From Streptomyces sp. RB17 (GTDB lineage: Bacteria > Actinomycetota > Actinomycetes > Streptomycetales > Streptomycetaceae): 64,000 nt of DNA. Where the stretch lies: positions 434,001 to 498,000 of the forward strand of contig NZ_WEGL01000002.1 of the NCBI RefSeq assembly GCF_009604455.1. Reading direction: 5' to 3'. Below, piece after piece: positions 16,207 to 24,466 of the stretch. Both the position numbers and the translations under genes were made by a program. Numbering within the stretch: the first letter of the stretch is position 1; the number at the start of each line of letters is the position of its first letter. The notes under the pieces were generated by a model. It made no database searches and was not told the DNA's origin. It worked only from the letters and a program-made list of their open reading frames with translations.

Positions 16207-16672
16207 TCACCGGGCCCCCGGCGTGGTCTTGCTGCCCGATCCCACCCAGGTGACCTATGTCTGGGGTCACTTTCCAGACGAGGCAGGTCTGGTTGCGACG
16301 ACTGAGCGGGCCGGTCGTGGACCTCTCGGGAGGAGTGCGCGCGCCGAGCGCTGCCGCCAGGAGCCCCACCAAGCTCCCGCTCAGTAGGCCAGGTCGGACA
16401 TGCGGCGCCCGGCGAACGGGGTCTGCGGGCTGAGACCGGAGGGTTGGACGATCGCGATCGCCGAGTCGACGACCAGCGCGGTCGTCACGGCGCGGCGGGT
16501 GTGGCGGTCGAGGAGGGCGGCCACGGCACGGCCACACCAGTGCCTTGGCAATGGCCACGAAACCGGCACCCGGCCGGGGCCGGCCCGGCGAGCATGGCGC
16601 CAGGCAGGCGGCCGCCGTGATCCGGACGACCTGCCTTCCTTGGTGGTGGGGAGCCTGCGCGGCGGCGCGTCG
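16207..16672. other. About 465-bp gap without a recognisable gene
   Basis: Contains the GTGACC/GGTCAC repeat and a 62-codon minus frame (16381-16569) ending LSPQTPFAGRRMSDLAY. That frame has a protein-like hydrophobic stretch (TTALVVDSAIAIVQPSG), but no recognised family or start signal. It may be the tail of a lost gene. A weak 7-bp AGGCAGG/CCTGCCT hairpin at 16602-16636 could end transcription of the gene stopping at 16673. Confidence 0.35.
16250..16270. promoter_or_regulatory. Possible operator: GTGACC-N9-GGTCAC inverted repeat
   Basis: Perfect 6-bp arms separated by nine bases, 53-124 bp upstream of the candidate starts of the minus-strand flavoprotein. Short enough to arise by chance. 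Confidence 0.35.
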
Positions 16673-17875
16673 TCAGCTGTCGAGAACGTCCGTGACGACC
16701 TCGTACACCGCGGCGCCGGGCGCGGGAGGCTCGTCGGCGAACTGCGCCAGGTCGTTGAAGAAGATCTTCGGGTCGATGGCGCCCTCGGGTCCGTGGACGC
16801 CCGGCCTGCTCACCTGGCCGCGGGCCGCCATCAGCGTCGCGACGGCCAGCGGGATCCCGGTCATCTCGCCCATGTTGCCCTCCGGCTGCACCAGGGCCTG
16901 CGCGCCGACGCGGACGCGGGTTCCGTCCTTGGTGCCCTCCGCGATGGCGAAGATGTTGCTGGGCAGGCTCGGCGACGGGCCGGCGGCCTTGCCGCTGAGG
17001 TTCGGCCGACGCAGCAGCTCGTCGGAGGCCTGGCGGACGTTCAGTTCTCCGGCGCGGACGCGGTCGGCGATGCCGCTGATGCCGTCCATGAGTCCCCGGC
17101 GGGCGCTCATCACGTTGAGCGACTCCCGCACCTCGGGCCGGATCCTCGGAAGGGTGAGCGGTTCGGGGTGGCCGCACACCCAGACCGCGTCCTCGCCCCA
17201 CCCGGGGTAGGCGAGCGTCAGCTCCTCGAGGGCGTGCGCGTCGACAAGGCCACCGTCGCGCCAGATCTTGATCGGCTCGGTGCAGTTGTGCACCCAGTGC
17301 TCGATGGCAGCGGTCGCCTCGGGGAACTCCCGGTCGGCGGTGGGTCGGGGGAAGTGGGCCGCGGAGGCACGCCACGACGTGTAGACCCGGTCGACGGTGT
17401 CGCACTCGTTCATCGCCAGGACGGCGAGCAGGTTGCTGGTGCCCGGGCTGGCGCCCATGCCGATCACGGCCGTGACGCCGGCCGCACGCGCGGCGTCGTC
17501 CAGCTCGAGCATCTCCAGGGTGGGCTCCCAGTCGTCGCAGATGTCGAGGTAGTCGGTGCCGGCCGCGATGGCGGCGCTGAGGACCTCGCGACCGAAGCGG
17601 TAGAACGGGCCCGCGCAGTTGAGCACGAAGTCGACGTCGGCCAGCGCCTTCGCCAGCGCCTCCGAGTCCGAGATGTCGAGGGCCAGCGGGGTGGCCTTCG
17701 CGCCGAGGTCGGCGGCGAGCTTGACCGCCTTCTCCTCGTCGCGATCGGCGACGACCACCTTGGCGATCTCGTCGGCCTTGGCGAGCACGCCGCAGGCGTA
17801 CGCGCCCATCTCGCCGGCACCGCCGGTCACGAGCACCCTCTTCGGCGCGACCTGTTCAGAAGTTGAGGAAGTCAT
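16673..17875 (-). CDS. Saccharopine dehydrogenase-like NAD(P)-binding oxidoreductase (paralog 2)
   Basis: 400 residues, paralogous along its whole length to the protein at 13503-14690. RVLVTGGAGEMGAYACGVLA is the Rossmann loop, then FVLNCAGPFYRFG, DYLDICDDWEPT and GMGASPGTSNLLA. The start is an ATG without a ribosome-binding site, six bases after a CACGAT hexamer; with the box at 17930-17941 this indicates leaderless transcription. Two diverged copies in one regulon suggest two related substrates or successive steps. Saccharopine dehydrogenase-type chemistry would fit an imine/secondary-amine pathway, but no catalytic assay is implied by the sequence. Confidence 0.78.
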   Translation of the reverse strand: MTSSTSEQVAPKRVLVTGGAGEMGAYACGVLAKADEIAKVVVADRDEEKAVKLAADLGAKATPLALDISDSEALAKALADVDFVLNCAGPFYRFGREVLSAAIAAGTDYLDICDDWEPTLEMLELDDAARAAGVTAVIGMGASPGTSNLLAVLAMNECDTVDRVYTSWRASAAHFPRPTADREFPEATAAIEHWVHNCTEPIKIWRDGGLVDAHALEELTLAYPGWGEDAVWVCGHPEPLTLPRIRPEVRESLNVMSARRGLMDGISGIADRVRAGELNVRQASDELLRRPNLSGKAAGPSPSLPSNIFAIAEGTKDGTRVRVGAQALVQPEGNMGEMTGIPLAVATLMAARGQVSRPGVHGPEGAIDPKIFFNDLAQFADEPPAPGAAVYEVVTDVLDS

Positions 17876-17929
17876 GACCGCATCGTGCTCGCAGCGGACC
17901 GATGGGGTGGCCGCGAAGCCCGCAGTGTG

Positions 17930-17941
17930 CCCACCTGGGGG
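17930..17941 (-). promoter_or_regulatory. Regulon box upstream of saccharopine-dehydrogenase-like paralog 2
   Basis: Minus-strand CCCCCAGGTGGG preceded by T, centred 51 bp upstream of CACGAT (17882-17887); ATG follows six bases later. Confidence 0.75.
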
Positions 17942-17993
17942 AGTGGTCGGCGGCCGTCGACAGACTGGATTGGTGACCAGGCCGGCGATCTGG

Positions 17994-18260
17994 GCCCAGG
18001 GCGGTGCCGCGCGCGAACGCCGCTTCGAACTCGGCGTCGCCGACGTCGTGGCTCCTGTCCACCAGGGCGTGGAGCGTCTGGTGGCTGTGCGGCAGGTTCC
18101 GGTTGCCCTCTCGGAGCAGTTCGAACCGGCCGTCCAGCCGATTCACGGGCTTGTCGGTGACGAAGTCGGGGTCACGACCAGCACCTCCGCGGGAAGCGCG
18201 TAGCCGGGCGGGCAGCCCGCTCAGGTTGCCCCGGGCACCGAGGATCGGTGTCTTGCCCAT
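17994..18260 (-). pseudogene. Remnant of an ATPase-LuxR (LAL-type) regulator with large internal deletion
   Basis: In the minus frame, residues decoded from 18143 down to 17994 read [31 protein letters not shown], then directly VGDAEFEAAFARGTAL. In the intact LAL proteins of this window the first part ([30 protein letters not shown]) and the second (MGDAEFDAAFERGSAL) lie several hundred residues apart. An in-frame deletion has joined them. The frame can start at ATG 18260, six bases after a hexamer-like position, with a box-like CACCCAACTGGG at 18317-18328. The N-terminal 39 residues are unassigned. Confidence 0.75.
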
Positions 18261-18309
18261 GCGCCGCAGGCAGAGAGCCCCGGACCGCGCGCAGCGGGAG
18301 GTTGCGCGA

Positions 18310-18333
18310 GGACCCGCCCAGTTGGGTGGGTCC
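18310..18333 (-). terminator. Possible terminator after imine-reductase-like gene 1; overlaps a box-like sequence
   Basis: 11-bp arms GGACCCGCCCA / TGGGTGGGTCC with one G-T pair and a 2-base loop, 37 bp past the stop at 18370. The same bases contain CACCCAACTGGG on the minus strand, identical to the box before the SDR gene at 44792, so it could instead be a relict operator. Confidence 0.45.
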
Positions 18334-18369
18334 GCGGTCCAGGGCTCGGCGCCTCGACGGTGGGGAGGG

Positions 18370-19263
18370 TCAGGCGTCGGCGCGGGCGACCTTCGTAGAG
18401 GCGAAGAACCCGAGCTCGCCGAGGCCGGCCTTCTCGGCCTCGGCGAGGTTCTCCACGGCGGCCGCGAGCAGCCGGGCCTTGTGGCCGGCCGACCGCATGG
18501 TGCCGAGGGCGGCGCGACACCCCGCGGCGTAGACACCGAGCGTGGCCACGTCGGTCGTGTGCTGGTCGCTCGCGATGGCGCCCACGGCCTCCTTCGCGGT
18601 GGCGGCCAGGGTCTGGAACGCCAGCTCGCTGATGGCGTTCAGGGTCTCCGGGTCGACACCCTGGTCGAGCGCGTAGGTCGAGGCCTCGACGTACGCGCTC
18701 AGGGCGGCGGAGTAGAACCCGGCGATGATCGCGGCGTCGAGGACGCTCGCCGCCTTCACGTCGTCGGAGACGCGCGCGGAGTAGGGGCCGGGGGCCGTCA
18801 GGGTGCGCTCGTGCTCCGCCCAGGTCTCAGGGGAGCCCGAGTAGAGGACCATGCCCTCCTCGGTGCCGATCTGCTGTGGGTAGCAGAGCACCGCCCCGTC
18901 GAGGTAGGGGACACCGCGTTCCTCGGCCCAGGTCTTCATCTCCTCCGCCTCGGTGGGCGTGCCGGTGCCGACGTTGACCAGGGCGGTGCCGGTCCAGTCG
19001 GTGGCACCCGCGATGGCCTCGCGGGTGGTCGCGTACGTCGACGTGACGGCCACGACGAGCCTCGACGAGCGCACGACCTCGTCGATGTCGTGGAGTGCGC
19101 TCACGCCGTCTCCCGCGAGCGTCTCGGCCTTGGCCGGTGTGCGGTTCCAGGCGGCGGTCTTCAGGCCCTGTGCCGCGAAGTTGCGGGCGAGGGCCGAGCC
19201 CAGCAGCCCACAGCCGAGCACGGCCACGTCGTACGTCTTGGTTCCTGCGGTGGTGTCTGACAC
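18370..19263 (-). CDS. Imine reductase-like NAD(P)-dependent oxidoreductase (6PGDH/IRED family), copy 1
   Basis: 297 residues. The N-terminal Rossmann domain has VAVLGCGLLGSALARNFAAQG and AAWNRTPAKAETLAG, where WNRTxxKA is typical of imine reductases and beta-hydroxyacid dehydrogenases. YLDGAVLCYPQQIGTEEGMVLYSG matches the IRED segment before the long interdomain helix, and the helical C-terminal half has the IRED dimerisation layout. IREDs reduce cyclic or exocyclic imines to amines with NADPH; some relatives run in other directions. It begins 34 bp after the P450 gene, in the same direction, so the pair forms an operon. The family call is fairly firm; the substrate is unknown. Confidence 0.78.
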   Translation of the reverse strand: MSDTTAGTKTYDVAVLGCGLLGSALARNFAAQGLKTAAWNRTPAKAETLAGDGVSALHDIDEVVRSSRLVVAVTSTYATTREAIAGATDWTGTALVNVGTGTPTEAEEMKTWAEERGVPYLDGAVLCYPQQIGTEEGMVLYSGSPETWAEHERTLTAPGPYSARVSDDVKAASVLDAAIIAGFYSAALSAYVEASTYALDQGVDPETLNAISELAFQTLAATAKEAVGAIASDQHTTDVATLGVYAAGCRAALGTMRSAGHKARLLAAAVENLAEAEKAGLGELGFFASTKVARADA

Positions 19264-19297
19264 GGGTTCTCCACTTCCTGTCCGGTGGTGGGTCAGG

Positions 19298-20545
19298 TCA
19301 GTTCGCGCGGGGGCCCAGCCGGACCGGGAGCGTCTGGCGCTGGTTGACGAAGAACGACGCGGTGAACGGCGCGTCGCCGGCGATCTCCATCCGCGGGTAG
19401 CGCTTGAGCGTCTCCCCGACCATCAGCCGCAGCTCGAGGCGGGCCAGCGCGTTGCCGAGACAGAAGTGGCGGCCGCCGGCCCCGAACGCCTGGTGCTCGG
19501 GGTTGCGGGTGACGTCGAAGCGGTCCGGGTCCTCGTACTTGTCCTCGTCGCGGTTCGCCGACGGGTAGAACAGGACGACCTGGTCGCCCTCCTTGATCGC
19601 CTGCCCCCCGACCTCGGTGTCCTTCGTCGCCGTGCGTCGCATCAACGTGAACGCGGGGAACATCCGGAGCGCCTCCTCGACGACGCTGGGCACCAGCGAC
19701 GGGTCGTCGAGGACCTTTTGGCGCTCGTCGGGATTCTGGATCAGCGCGATCATCGCGCTGGTGTACGTCGCCATGGTGCTGTCGTTGCCCGCGGCGAAGA
19801 GCAGCAGCATGCCCGCGACGATCTCGTCGTCGGTGAGCCGGTCACCCTCGACCTCCGCGTTGACGAGGATGCTGATGAGGTCGTCGCCAGGGTTGGCCTT
19901 GCGGTCCTCGATGAGCGCCACGCACTGCTCGATCAGGCCGGGGATGAAGACCGTGAGCCACTCCTCGAGGCCGCCGGGGTTGAAGTGCGGGTCGTCGAGG
20001 GCGATGTAGCGGCTGATGTTGTGGATCCAGCGGGCGTCGTCCTGCGCGGGGATGCCCATGAATCCGTGGATGACCCGGGCGACGATGGGTTTGGCGACGT
20101 CGTTGACGAGGTCGCAGGTCTCCTTGCCGTCGAGGCGGTCGAGCACGTTCGCGACGGCCTCACGGACCTTGACCTCCTCGGCCGCGATGCGCTCCTGGGT
20201 GAAGCCGGCGAGGAAGAGCTGCTTGAGCCGGTCGTGCCGCGGCGGGTCCAGGTTGATCATGTCCATCTTGGACAGTTCCTTGAGGTCCTCGGGCATGCCC
20301 TCCCAGGTCAGGTCGACAGCCCCCTCACGGTGGGAGGAGAACGTCTTCCAGTCACGGCTGATCTTCGCGATGTCCTCGGCCTTCGTGATCGACCAGAACC
20401 CGGGCGCCTCGGGCAGGCTGGCGATGCCGGGCGAGTGGTGCACCGGGCACTTGCCGCGCATCTCGGCGAAGACCTCGTGCGGGGGGCCGTCGACCCACAG
20501 CTCCATGTCCGCGACCGTGAAACCGGGGTCGTTGATCGAACTCAT
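19298..20545 (-). CDS. Cytochrome P450 (copy 1)
   Basis: 415 residues, soluble bacterial type. I-helix AAGNDST (about 251-257), ExxR at E291-R294, and the heme-binding FGAGGRHFCLG with the Cys thiolate at C362. The B'-C region has INLDPPRHDRLKQLFLAGFT. It is paralogous to the P450 at 27527-28765 and to the fragment at 42398-42649. The acceptor domains needed are probably supplied by the ferredoxin and reductase encoded at 24.3-25.6 kb. A box at 20633-20644 and a TACGTT -10 element precede it; the start has TGGAGGAGCG upstream. First gene of a P450-IRED operon. Confidence 0.92.
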   Translation of the reverse strand: MSSINDPGFTVADMELWVDGPPHEVFAEMRGKCPVHHSPGIASLPEAPGFWSITKAEDIAKISRDWKTFSSHREGAVDLTWEGMPEDLKELSKMDMINLDPPRHDRLKQLFLAGFTQERIAAEEVKVREAVANVLDRLDGKETCDLVNDVAKPIVARVIHGFMGIPAQDDARWIHNISRYIALDDPHFNPGGLEEWLTVFIPGLIEQCVALIEDRKANPGDDLISILVNAEVEGDRLTDDEIVAGMLLLFAAGNDSTMATYTSAMIALIQNPDERQKVLDDPSLVPSVVEEALRMFPAFTLMRRTATKDTEVGGQAIKEGDQVVLFYPSANRDEDKYEDPDRFDVTRNPEHQAFGAGGRHFCLGNALARLELRLMVGETLKRYPRMEIAGDAPFTASFFVNQRQTLPVRLGPRAN

Positions 20546-20632
20546 CGCTCCTCCAGAGTGACTTGGCGAAAAGCCGGTGCGGCGAAACGTAGGTCGTGCG
20601 ACCTGGCACCGTCGCGGCCGACGTCGGGATCC

Positions 20633-20644
20633 GCCCAGTTGGGG
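20633..20644 (-). promoter_or_regulatory. Regulon box upstream of P450 copy 1
   Basis: Minus-strand CCCCCAACTGGG preceded by T, centred 51 bp upstream of TACGTT (20585-20590). This promoter makes a normal leader with a ribosome-binding site. Confidence 0.78.
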
Positions 20645-20680
20645 GAGTGCGGCTCGCGTGCGGGCGTTCGGGCCCCGTGC

Positions 20681-22243
20681 CTACGCCCGGGGAACCTCGT
20701 TGTCCCACGCCGCTGCACTGATGCCGCGGGAGCGCACCTTGTCCTTGTTGACCCGCTCGGTGGGTGTCCGCGGGAGGTCGTCGACCACCTCGATGAAGCG
20801 GGGAACGGCGTGCTTGGGGAGGTCGGCGGCCAGGAAGTCGCGCAGCGCGGGCGGATCGATCGTGCGCCCTTCCCGGGGGACGACGAGGATCGCGACGTCC
20901 TCCTCGCCGAGCTCCGACGGCACGCCGATGGCGGCGGCGGCGAGCACGTCGTCGTGCTTGTTGGCCGCGCCCTCGACCTCCCACGCCGACACGTTCTCGC
21001 CCCTCCGGCGGATCGAGTCCTTGAGCCGTCCGATGTAGTAGAGGAAGCCGTCCTCGTCAGCCCGCATCCGGTCGCCGGTGTGGAACCACAGGTTGCGCCA
21101 GGCTGCGATGGTCGCCTCCGGCTTGTTCCAGTAGCCGGCCATCATGATGTGCGGCGACCGGGGTCGCACGATGAGCTCGCCGATCTCCCCGACGGGTACC
21201 GGCTTGTCCTCCGCGTCGACCAGTTGCACCTCGACCTCCGGGGTGGGCACGCCCACCGAGCCGATCCGGTTGTGCTCCGGTGTGTTCATCGTGATGCAGA
21301 GCGCCTCGGTCATGCCGTACATCTCGATCAGCCTGACGCCGTAGCGCTCCTCGAAATCCCTCTGGAGCGCTGCGGGCACACCGCCGCCGGAGCCGATCAC
21401 TGCCGGGTGGTCGCGATCGGCATCGGTGGGCGTGGCGGCGTACAGCATCGACAGCATGGTGCCGAGGTACCCGAAGTACGACGCGTCGGCGGCGCGCACC
21501 TCGTCCCAGTACCGGCTCACACTGAATCGTTTGCCGAGGGCCACCCGGCCGCCGGTGAGAAGGGCGGCGAGTACGTACGACCGTGCGTCGGAGTGGAACA
21601 GGGGCTCGGGCGTGTACACGGTCTGCCCCGGCTCCATGCCGAGGGCGGACGAGCCGCGGCGGGCCCAGGTGACCTGGTAGGCGTGAGGCAGCAGCACTCC
21701 CTTGGAGGGCCCGGTCGTGCCGGAGGTGTAGATCATCGTCGCGATGTCGCTCTCGAGCGGCGGCTCCACGGTGCCGTCGCGGCCCAGCTCGATCACCTCG
21801 TCGAAGGTGAGGTGCCGGGTGCCCGTCCCGAACGGCAGGTCGCCGTCGTCGGGGTCGATCAGTACGGCGAACTCGGGGTGCTCGGGGACGACCTCGGCCA
21901 CCGCACGCAGGTACTCCGGGAGCCCGATCATCACCCGCGGGCCGCAGTCGCTGACGAGGTACTCGAGGAACGCGCCGCGGGCCTCCGGGTTGATCGGGAC
22001 GTCGATCATCCGGGCGGAGTCGACTCCCAGCCATGCCACCACGGTCTCGAGCCTGTTGTCCGACACGATCAGGCCTCGGTCGCCGGGGTCGAGACCGAGC
22101 GCCCGCAGGCCGGCTGCAAGGGCGTGGACCGACTCGAACAGCTCGGCCCGCGCGTACTCCTTGCCGTCGATCAGGAGGACCGGAGCATCAGGTGCTTGCT
22201 CGGCCTGCTCCTTCAGCACGGCGAAAACGGTGGCGTCACCCAT
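20681..22243 (-). CDS. Acyl-CoA synthetase, AMP-forming (copy 1)
   Basis: 520 residues of the ANL superfamily. Phosphate-binding loop YTSGTTGPSKGVLLPH, YGMTEA (adenine/acid region), HTGDRM and the hinge-proximal KDSIRRRGENVSAWEVE, with the C-terminal Lys region TPTERVNKDKVR. It activates a carboxylic acid to its CoA thioester using ATP. Closely paralogous to the enzyme at 30261-31832. The ATG at 22243 follows GAGGAGGAG. It is divergent from the amine oxidase gene; each direction has its own regulon box in the 226-bp gap. Substrate unknown; an acid made after amine and aldehyde oxidation is the contextual guess. Confidence 0.9.
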   Translation of the reverse strand: MGDATVFAVLKEQAEQAPDAPVLLIDGKEYARAELFESVHALAAGLRALGLDPGDRGLIVSDNRLETVVAWLGVDSARMIDVPINPEARGAFLEYLVSDCGPRVMIGLPEYLRAVAEVVPEHPEFAVLIDPDDGDLPFGTGTRHLTFDEVIELGRDGTVEPPLESDIATMIYTSGTTGPSKGVLLPHAYQVTWARRGSSALGMEPGQTVYTPEPLFHSDARSYVLAALLTGGRVALGKRFSVSRYWDEVRAADASYFGYLGTMLSMLYAATPTDADRDHPAVIGSGGGVPAALQRDFEERYGVRLIEMYGMTEALCITMNTPEHNRIGSVGVPTPEVEVQLVDAEDKPVPVGEIGELIVRPRSPHIMMAGYWNKPEATIAAWRNLWFHTGDRMRADEDGFLYYIGRLKDSIRRRGENVSAWEVEGAANKHDDVLAAAAIGVPSELGEEDVAILVVPREGRTIDPPALRDFLAADLPKHAVPRFIEVVDDLPRTPTERVNKDKVRSRGISAAAWDNEVPRA

Positions 22244-22364
22244 GGTGGAGAGCTCCTCCTCAGTGAACCGGTGGCCCGGTCTCGATCGGCAGTGCGCGGC
22301 GCGATGGCCGGAGGGCAGCAAACCGCTCCATGCCCCCGGGCGGCCGGGCTGCGGTCGAGCGGCA

Positions 22365-22376
22365 CCCGGCTGGGGG
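22365..22376 (-). promoter_or_regulatory. Regulon box for acyl-CoA synthetase copy 1
   Basis: Minus-strand CCCCCAGCCGGG preceded by T, centred 51 bp upstream of a TTTGCT hexamer (22317-22322). Confidence 0.68.
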
Positions 22377-22403
22377 AGAGAGGCGGGCCGGTCCCGGCGG
22401 CAT

Positions 22404-22415
22404 CCCCCGACCGGG
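22404..22415 (+). promoter_or_regulatory. Regulon box for amine oxidase copy 1
   Basis: CCCCCGACCGGG preceded by T, centred 51 bp upstream of CACGAT (22458-22463); the ATG at 22470 follows six bases later. Back-to-back with the box at 22365-22376. Confidence 0.78.
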
Positions 22416-22469
22416 CGCCTCGCCGCGGTGCGGGAGCCCGCGACGCCGACCGGAGAGCACGATCGCCCG

Positions 22470-23831
22470 ATGCAGAGTAAGGGGAACATCCGCGAACAGC
22501 AGTGCGAGGTCGTCGTCGTGGGTGCCGGTGCCGCCGGCCTCATGGCCGGCTCGACACTGGCAGCCGAGTCGACCGACGTCGTGGTCCTGGAAGCCGCGAC
22601 GAGAGCCGGTGGCCGCGTCGAGTCGGTCCGCCACGGGGACTACTGGCTCAACATCGGCACTCAGTTCACCGAGGGCGGGGGACCGCTCTTCGACGTCATG
22701 GACCGCTACCGGATCGAGCGCGGCTCGCTCGCCGGCCGGAAGGCGGCGCTGTACCTCAAGGGCCGGATGGTGACCACCGACAGCGCGCCTCTGCTCTTGC
22801 TGCGCTCGCGCATGCCGCTCGCAGCCAAAGTCGAGCTGGCGCGGGTCGGGCTGCGCATCAAGTACGCGTGCGCCCGCCTCTTCGGGAAGAACGCCGAGGC
22901 CGCGCGCGCGGTCCGGGCTCGCTTGGACTCCCAGTCGGGCGTCGAGGCGCTGATGGCAGGGGTCCGGTCCCCGGAGCTGATCGCCCTGTTCAATGCCTGG
23001 TCCGGCCAGTGGATCGGCTGCGACCCCGAGGAGACCGCGGCGCGGCAGCTCGCCACCTCGATCGGCACCGCCCTCGAAAAGGCGGCGGAGGTGCCGAATT
23101 TCGCCCTTCCGGTCGGAGGCAACCAGGCCTTCACCGACGCGCTCGCTCAGGACCTCGGTGACCGGCTGCGGCTCGGCGCCGAGGTGCAGCGGATCACCTG
23201 GGCCGACGACAGCGTGACCGTCGAGTACGTCGACGCGGCCGGTCCGGCACGGCTGACGGCGAAGCGTGCCGTCGTCGCCACCCCCGCGGACCGGGCCGTC
23301 GAGATCATGCCCGACCTGCCGGACGCCCAGTACTCGGCGCTGACCGACATCAAGTACGGCCGCTACATCCTGGCCGGGGTCTTCACCAAGGAGCAGGGCC
23401 CGCAACGGTGGGACGACTACTACGGCATCTCGACGCCGGAACTGTCCTTCCAGATGGTGTTCAATCACGCGGCACCGCTGCGAGCCCAGGGCCCCCGGAA
23501 GCCGGGCGGCGCCCTGGCGCTGCTGTCCGGCGGGTCCTTGGCCGACCGGCTGGGCAAACTCTCCGACGAGGAGATCGAGGACGCGTTCCTCCGCGACCTG
23601 ATCGGGATGTTCCCGGAGCTCGACGGCCAGATCGACCGCGTGGTCGTGAAGCGGCAGCCGCGCGTGGTGTCCTACTGGGAGCCGGGCAAGCGCGACGCGT
23701 CCCAGCAGACCCTACGCGCTCCGCTCGGTCCGATCTGCTTCGCGGGCGACTACCTCGGCGACCCCTCATTGGCCGTGGCCGCGGCGTCGGGCCAGCGAGC
23801 TGCCCGGAAGGTGATGCAGAGCCTGGTGTGA
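22470..23831 (+). CDS. Flavin monoamine oxidase-like amine oxidoreductase (copy 1)
   Basis: 453 residues. Starts with CEVVVVGAGAAGLMAGSTLA (FAD-binding GxGxxG), VVLEAATRAGGRVES (the GGR dinucleotide-associated motif) and GTQF, and ends with ICFAGDYLGDPSLAVAAASGQRAA, the C-terminal FAD contact region of this family. These enzymes oxidise primary to tertiary amines to imines with H2O2, though protoporphyrinogen oxidase-like and desaturase-like members also exist. The architecture box - CACGAT - six bases - ATG indicates leaderless expression; an upstream GGAGAG is too far away to serve. One of three MAO-like proteins in the window. Confidence 0.82.
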   Translation: MQSKGNIREQQCEVVVVGAGAAGLMAGSTLAAESTDVVVLEAATRAGGRVESVRHGDYWLNIGTQFTEGGGPLFDVMDRYRIERGSLAGRKAALYLKGRMVTTDSAPLLLLRSRMPLAAKVELARVGLRIKYACARLFGKNAEAARAVRARLDSQSGVEALMAGVRSPELIALFNAWSGQWIGCDPEETAARQLATSIGTALEKAAEVPNFALPVGGNQAFTDALAQDLGDRLRLGAEVQRITWADDSVTVEYVDAAGPARLTAKRAVVATPADRAVEIMPDLPDAQYSALTDIKYGRYILAGVFTKEQGPQRWDDYYGISTPELSFQMVFNHAAPLRAQGPRKPGGALALLSGGSLADRLGKLSDEEIEDAFLRDLIGMFPELDGQIDRVVVKRQPRVVSYWEPGKRDASQQTLRAPLGPICFAGDYLGDPSLAVAAASGQRAARKVMQSLV

Positions 23832-24258
23832 GCCCGGCCGCGCGGGTCGTTCTCCCGGGTGCCGGCCGGCCGCGGCGCTGCCGAGGCGGGTGGGGCGGGT
23901 GCCGGCTTCACGATGCCGGTGCTCCACCTGTTCCATCAGCTGCCGGCGGCGCGCTCGCCCCCGCCGGCCAGGCGCCCGGGTCCGTGCAACGGACCTGCGA
24001 GCCCAGTGGACGCCACAGGCTGGTGTCGGCGACCGAAAGGTCGCTCAGCCTTGCTTCGTCCGGCATGGCGGTCCTCTTCCCGCGGGCCGTCGATCCGGCG
24101 AGGCGGCATGACACGACCGCGCAGTCGGCGGCTCGCGCTGCGAGAGACCCCCCGGTTGGGCATTCTTCGGGGCTCGGCCCGTAAGGCGGCGACGAACGGC
24201 TCCAGCCTTGTCGGCAGACCCGCCAGAACGCACGGGCCAGAACGCAAGGAGAGCCACC
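23832..24258. other. 427-bp gap carrying the ferredoxin promoter and unassigned sequence
   Basis: Holds the regulon box at 24149-24160 and the presumed ferredoxin promoter. A minus-strand ATG at 24066, preceded by GAAGAGGACC, opens MPDEARLSDLSVADTSLW, faintly like the N-terminus of the P450s here (LTLADFDLW), and then loses similarity. No complete gene. Confidence 0.4.
24149..24160 (+). promoter_or_regulatory. Regulon box upstream of ferredoxin gene
   Basis: CCCCCGGTTGGG, preceded by C rather than T, centred 51 bp upstream of CAGCCT (24203-24208), giving a leader of about 45 bases before the ferredoxin ATG. Confidence 0.65.
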
Positions 24259-24462
24259 ATGGCGCTGACGCTCAGGATCGACCTCGACGGATGCACGGGC
24301 TGTGCCTGCTGCATGATGGAGTGCCCGGACCTCTTCGACATCGACGACGAGTCCGGCCAGGCCATTCTCCTCGAGCCGCACCCCTCGGACGACCGCCTCG
24401 AGGAGGCGGAGCGCGCCGTCCGTTCGTGCCCCGAGGGCGTCATCGCCCTCGAGCAGGACTGA
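24259..24462 (+). CDS. Ferredoxin, probably [4Fe-4S], P450 redox partner
   Basis: 67 residues. CTGCACCMMECPDLF gives CxxC-xx-C followed by CP, and RSCPEGVI supplies the distal Cys, so a full four-Cys set is present, unlike the ferredoxin at 3154. The ATG at 24259 has AAGGAGAGCC just upstream; I preferred it over an earlier in-frame start at 24208. Four bases separate its stop from the ferredoxin reductase GTG, so they form one unit. With no ferredoxin next to either P450, this is the likely electron donor to both. Confidence 0.88.
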   Translation: MALTLRIDLDGCTGCACCMMECPDLFDIDDESGQAILLEPHPSDDRLEEAERAVRSCPEGVIALEQD

Positions 24463-24466
24463 CGCC

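Noticed and set aside
16381..16569. 62-codon minus frame in the gap after the flavoprotein
   Set aside because: Protein-like composition in part but no start signal, no known family and no coupling to a neighbour.
24010..24066. Possible P450 N-terminal stub (MPDEARLSDLSVADTSLW)
   Set aside because: Only about ten residues resemble the P450 starts, and similarity stops at once. The ribosome-binding site is suggestive but not enough.
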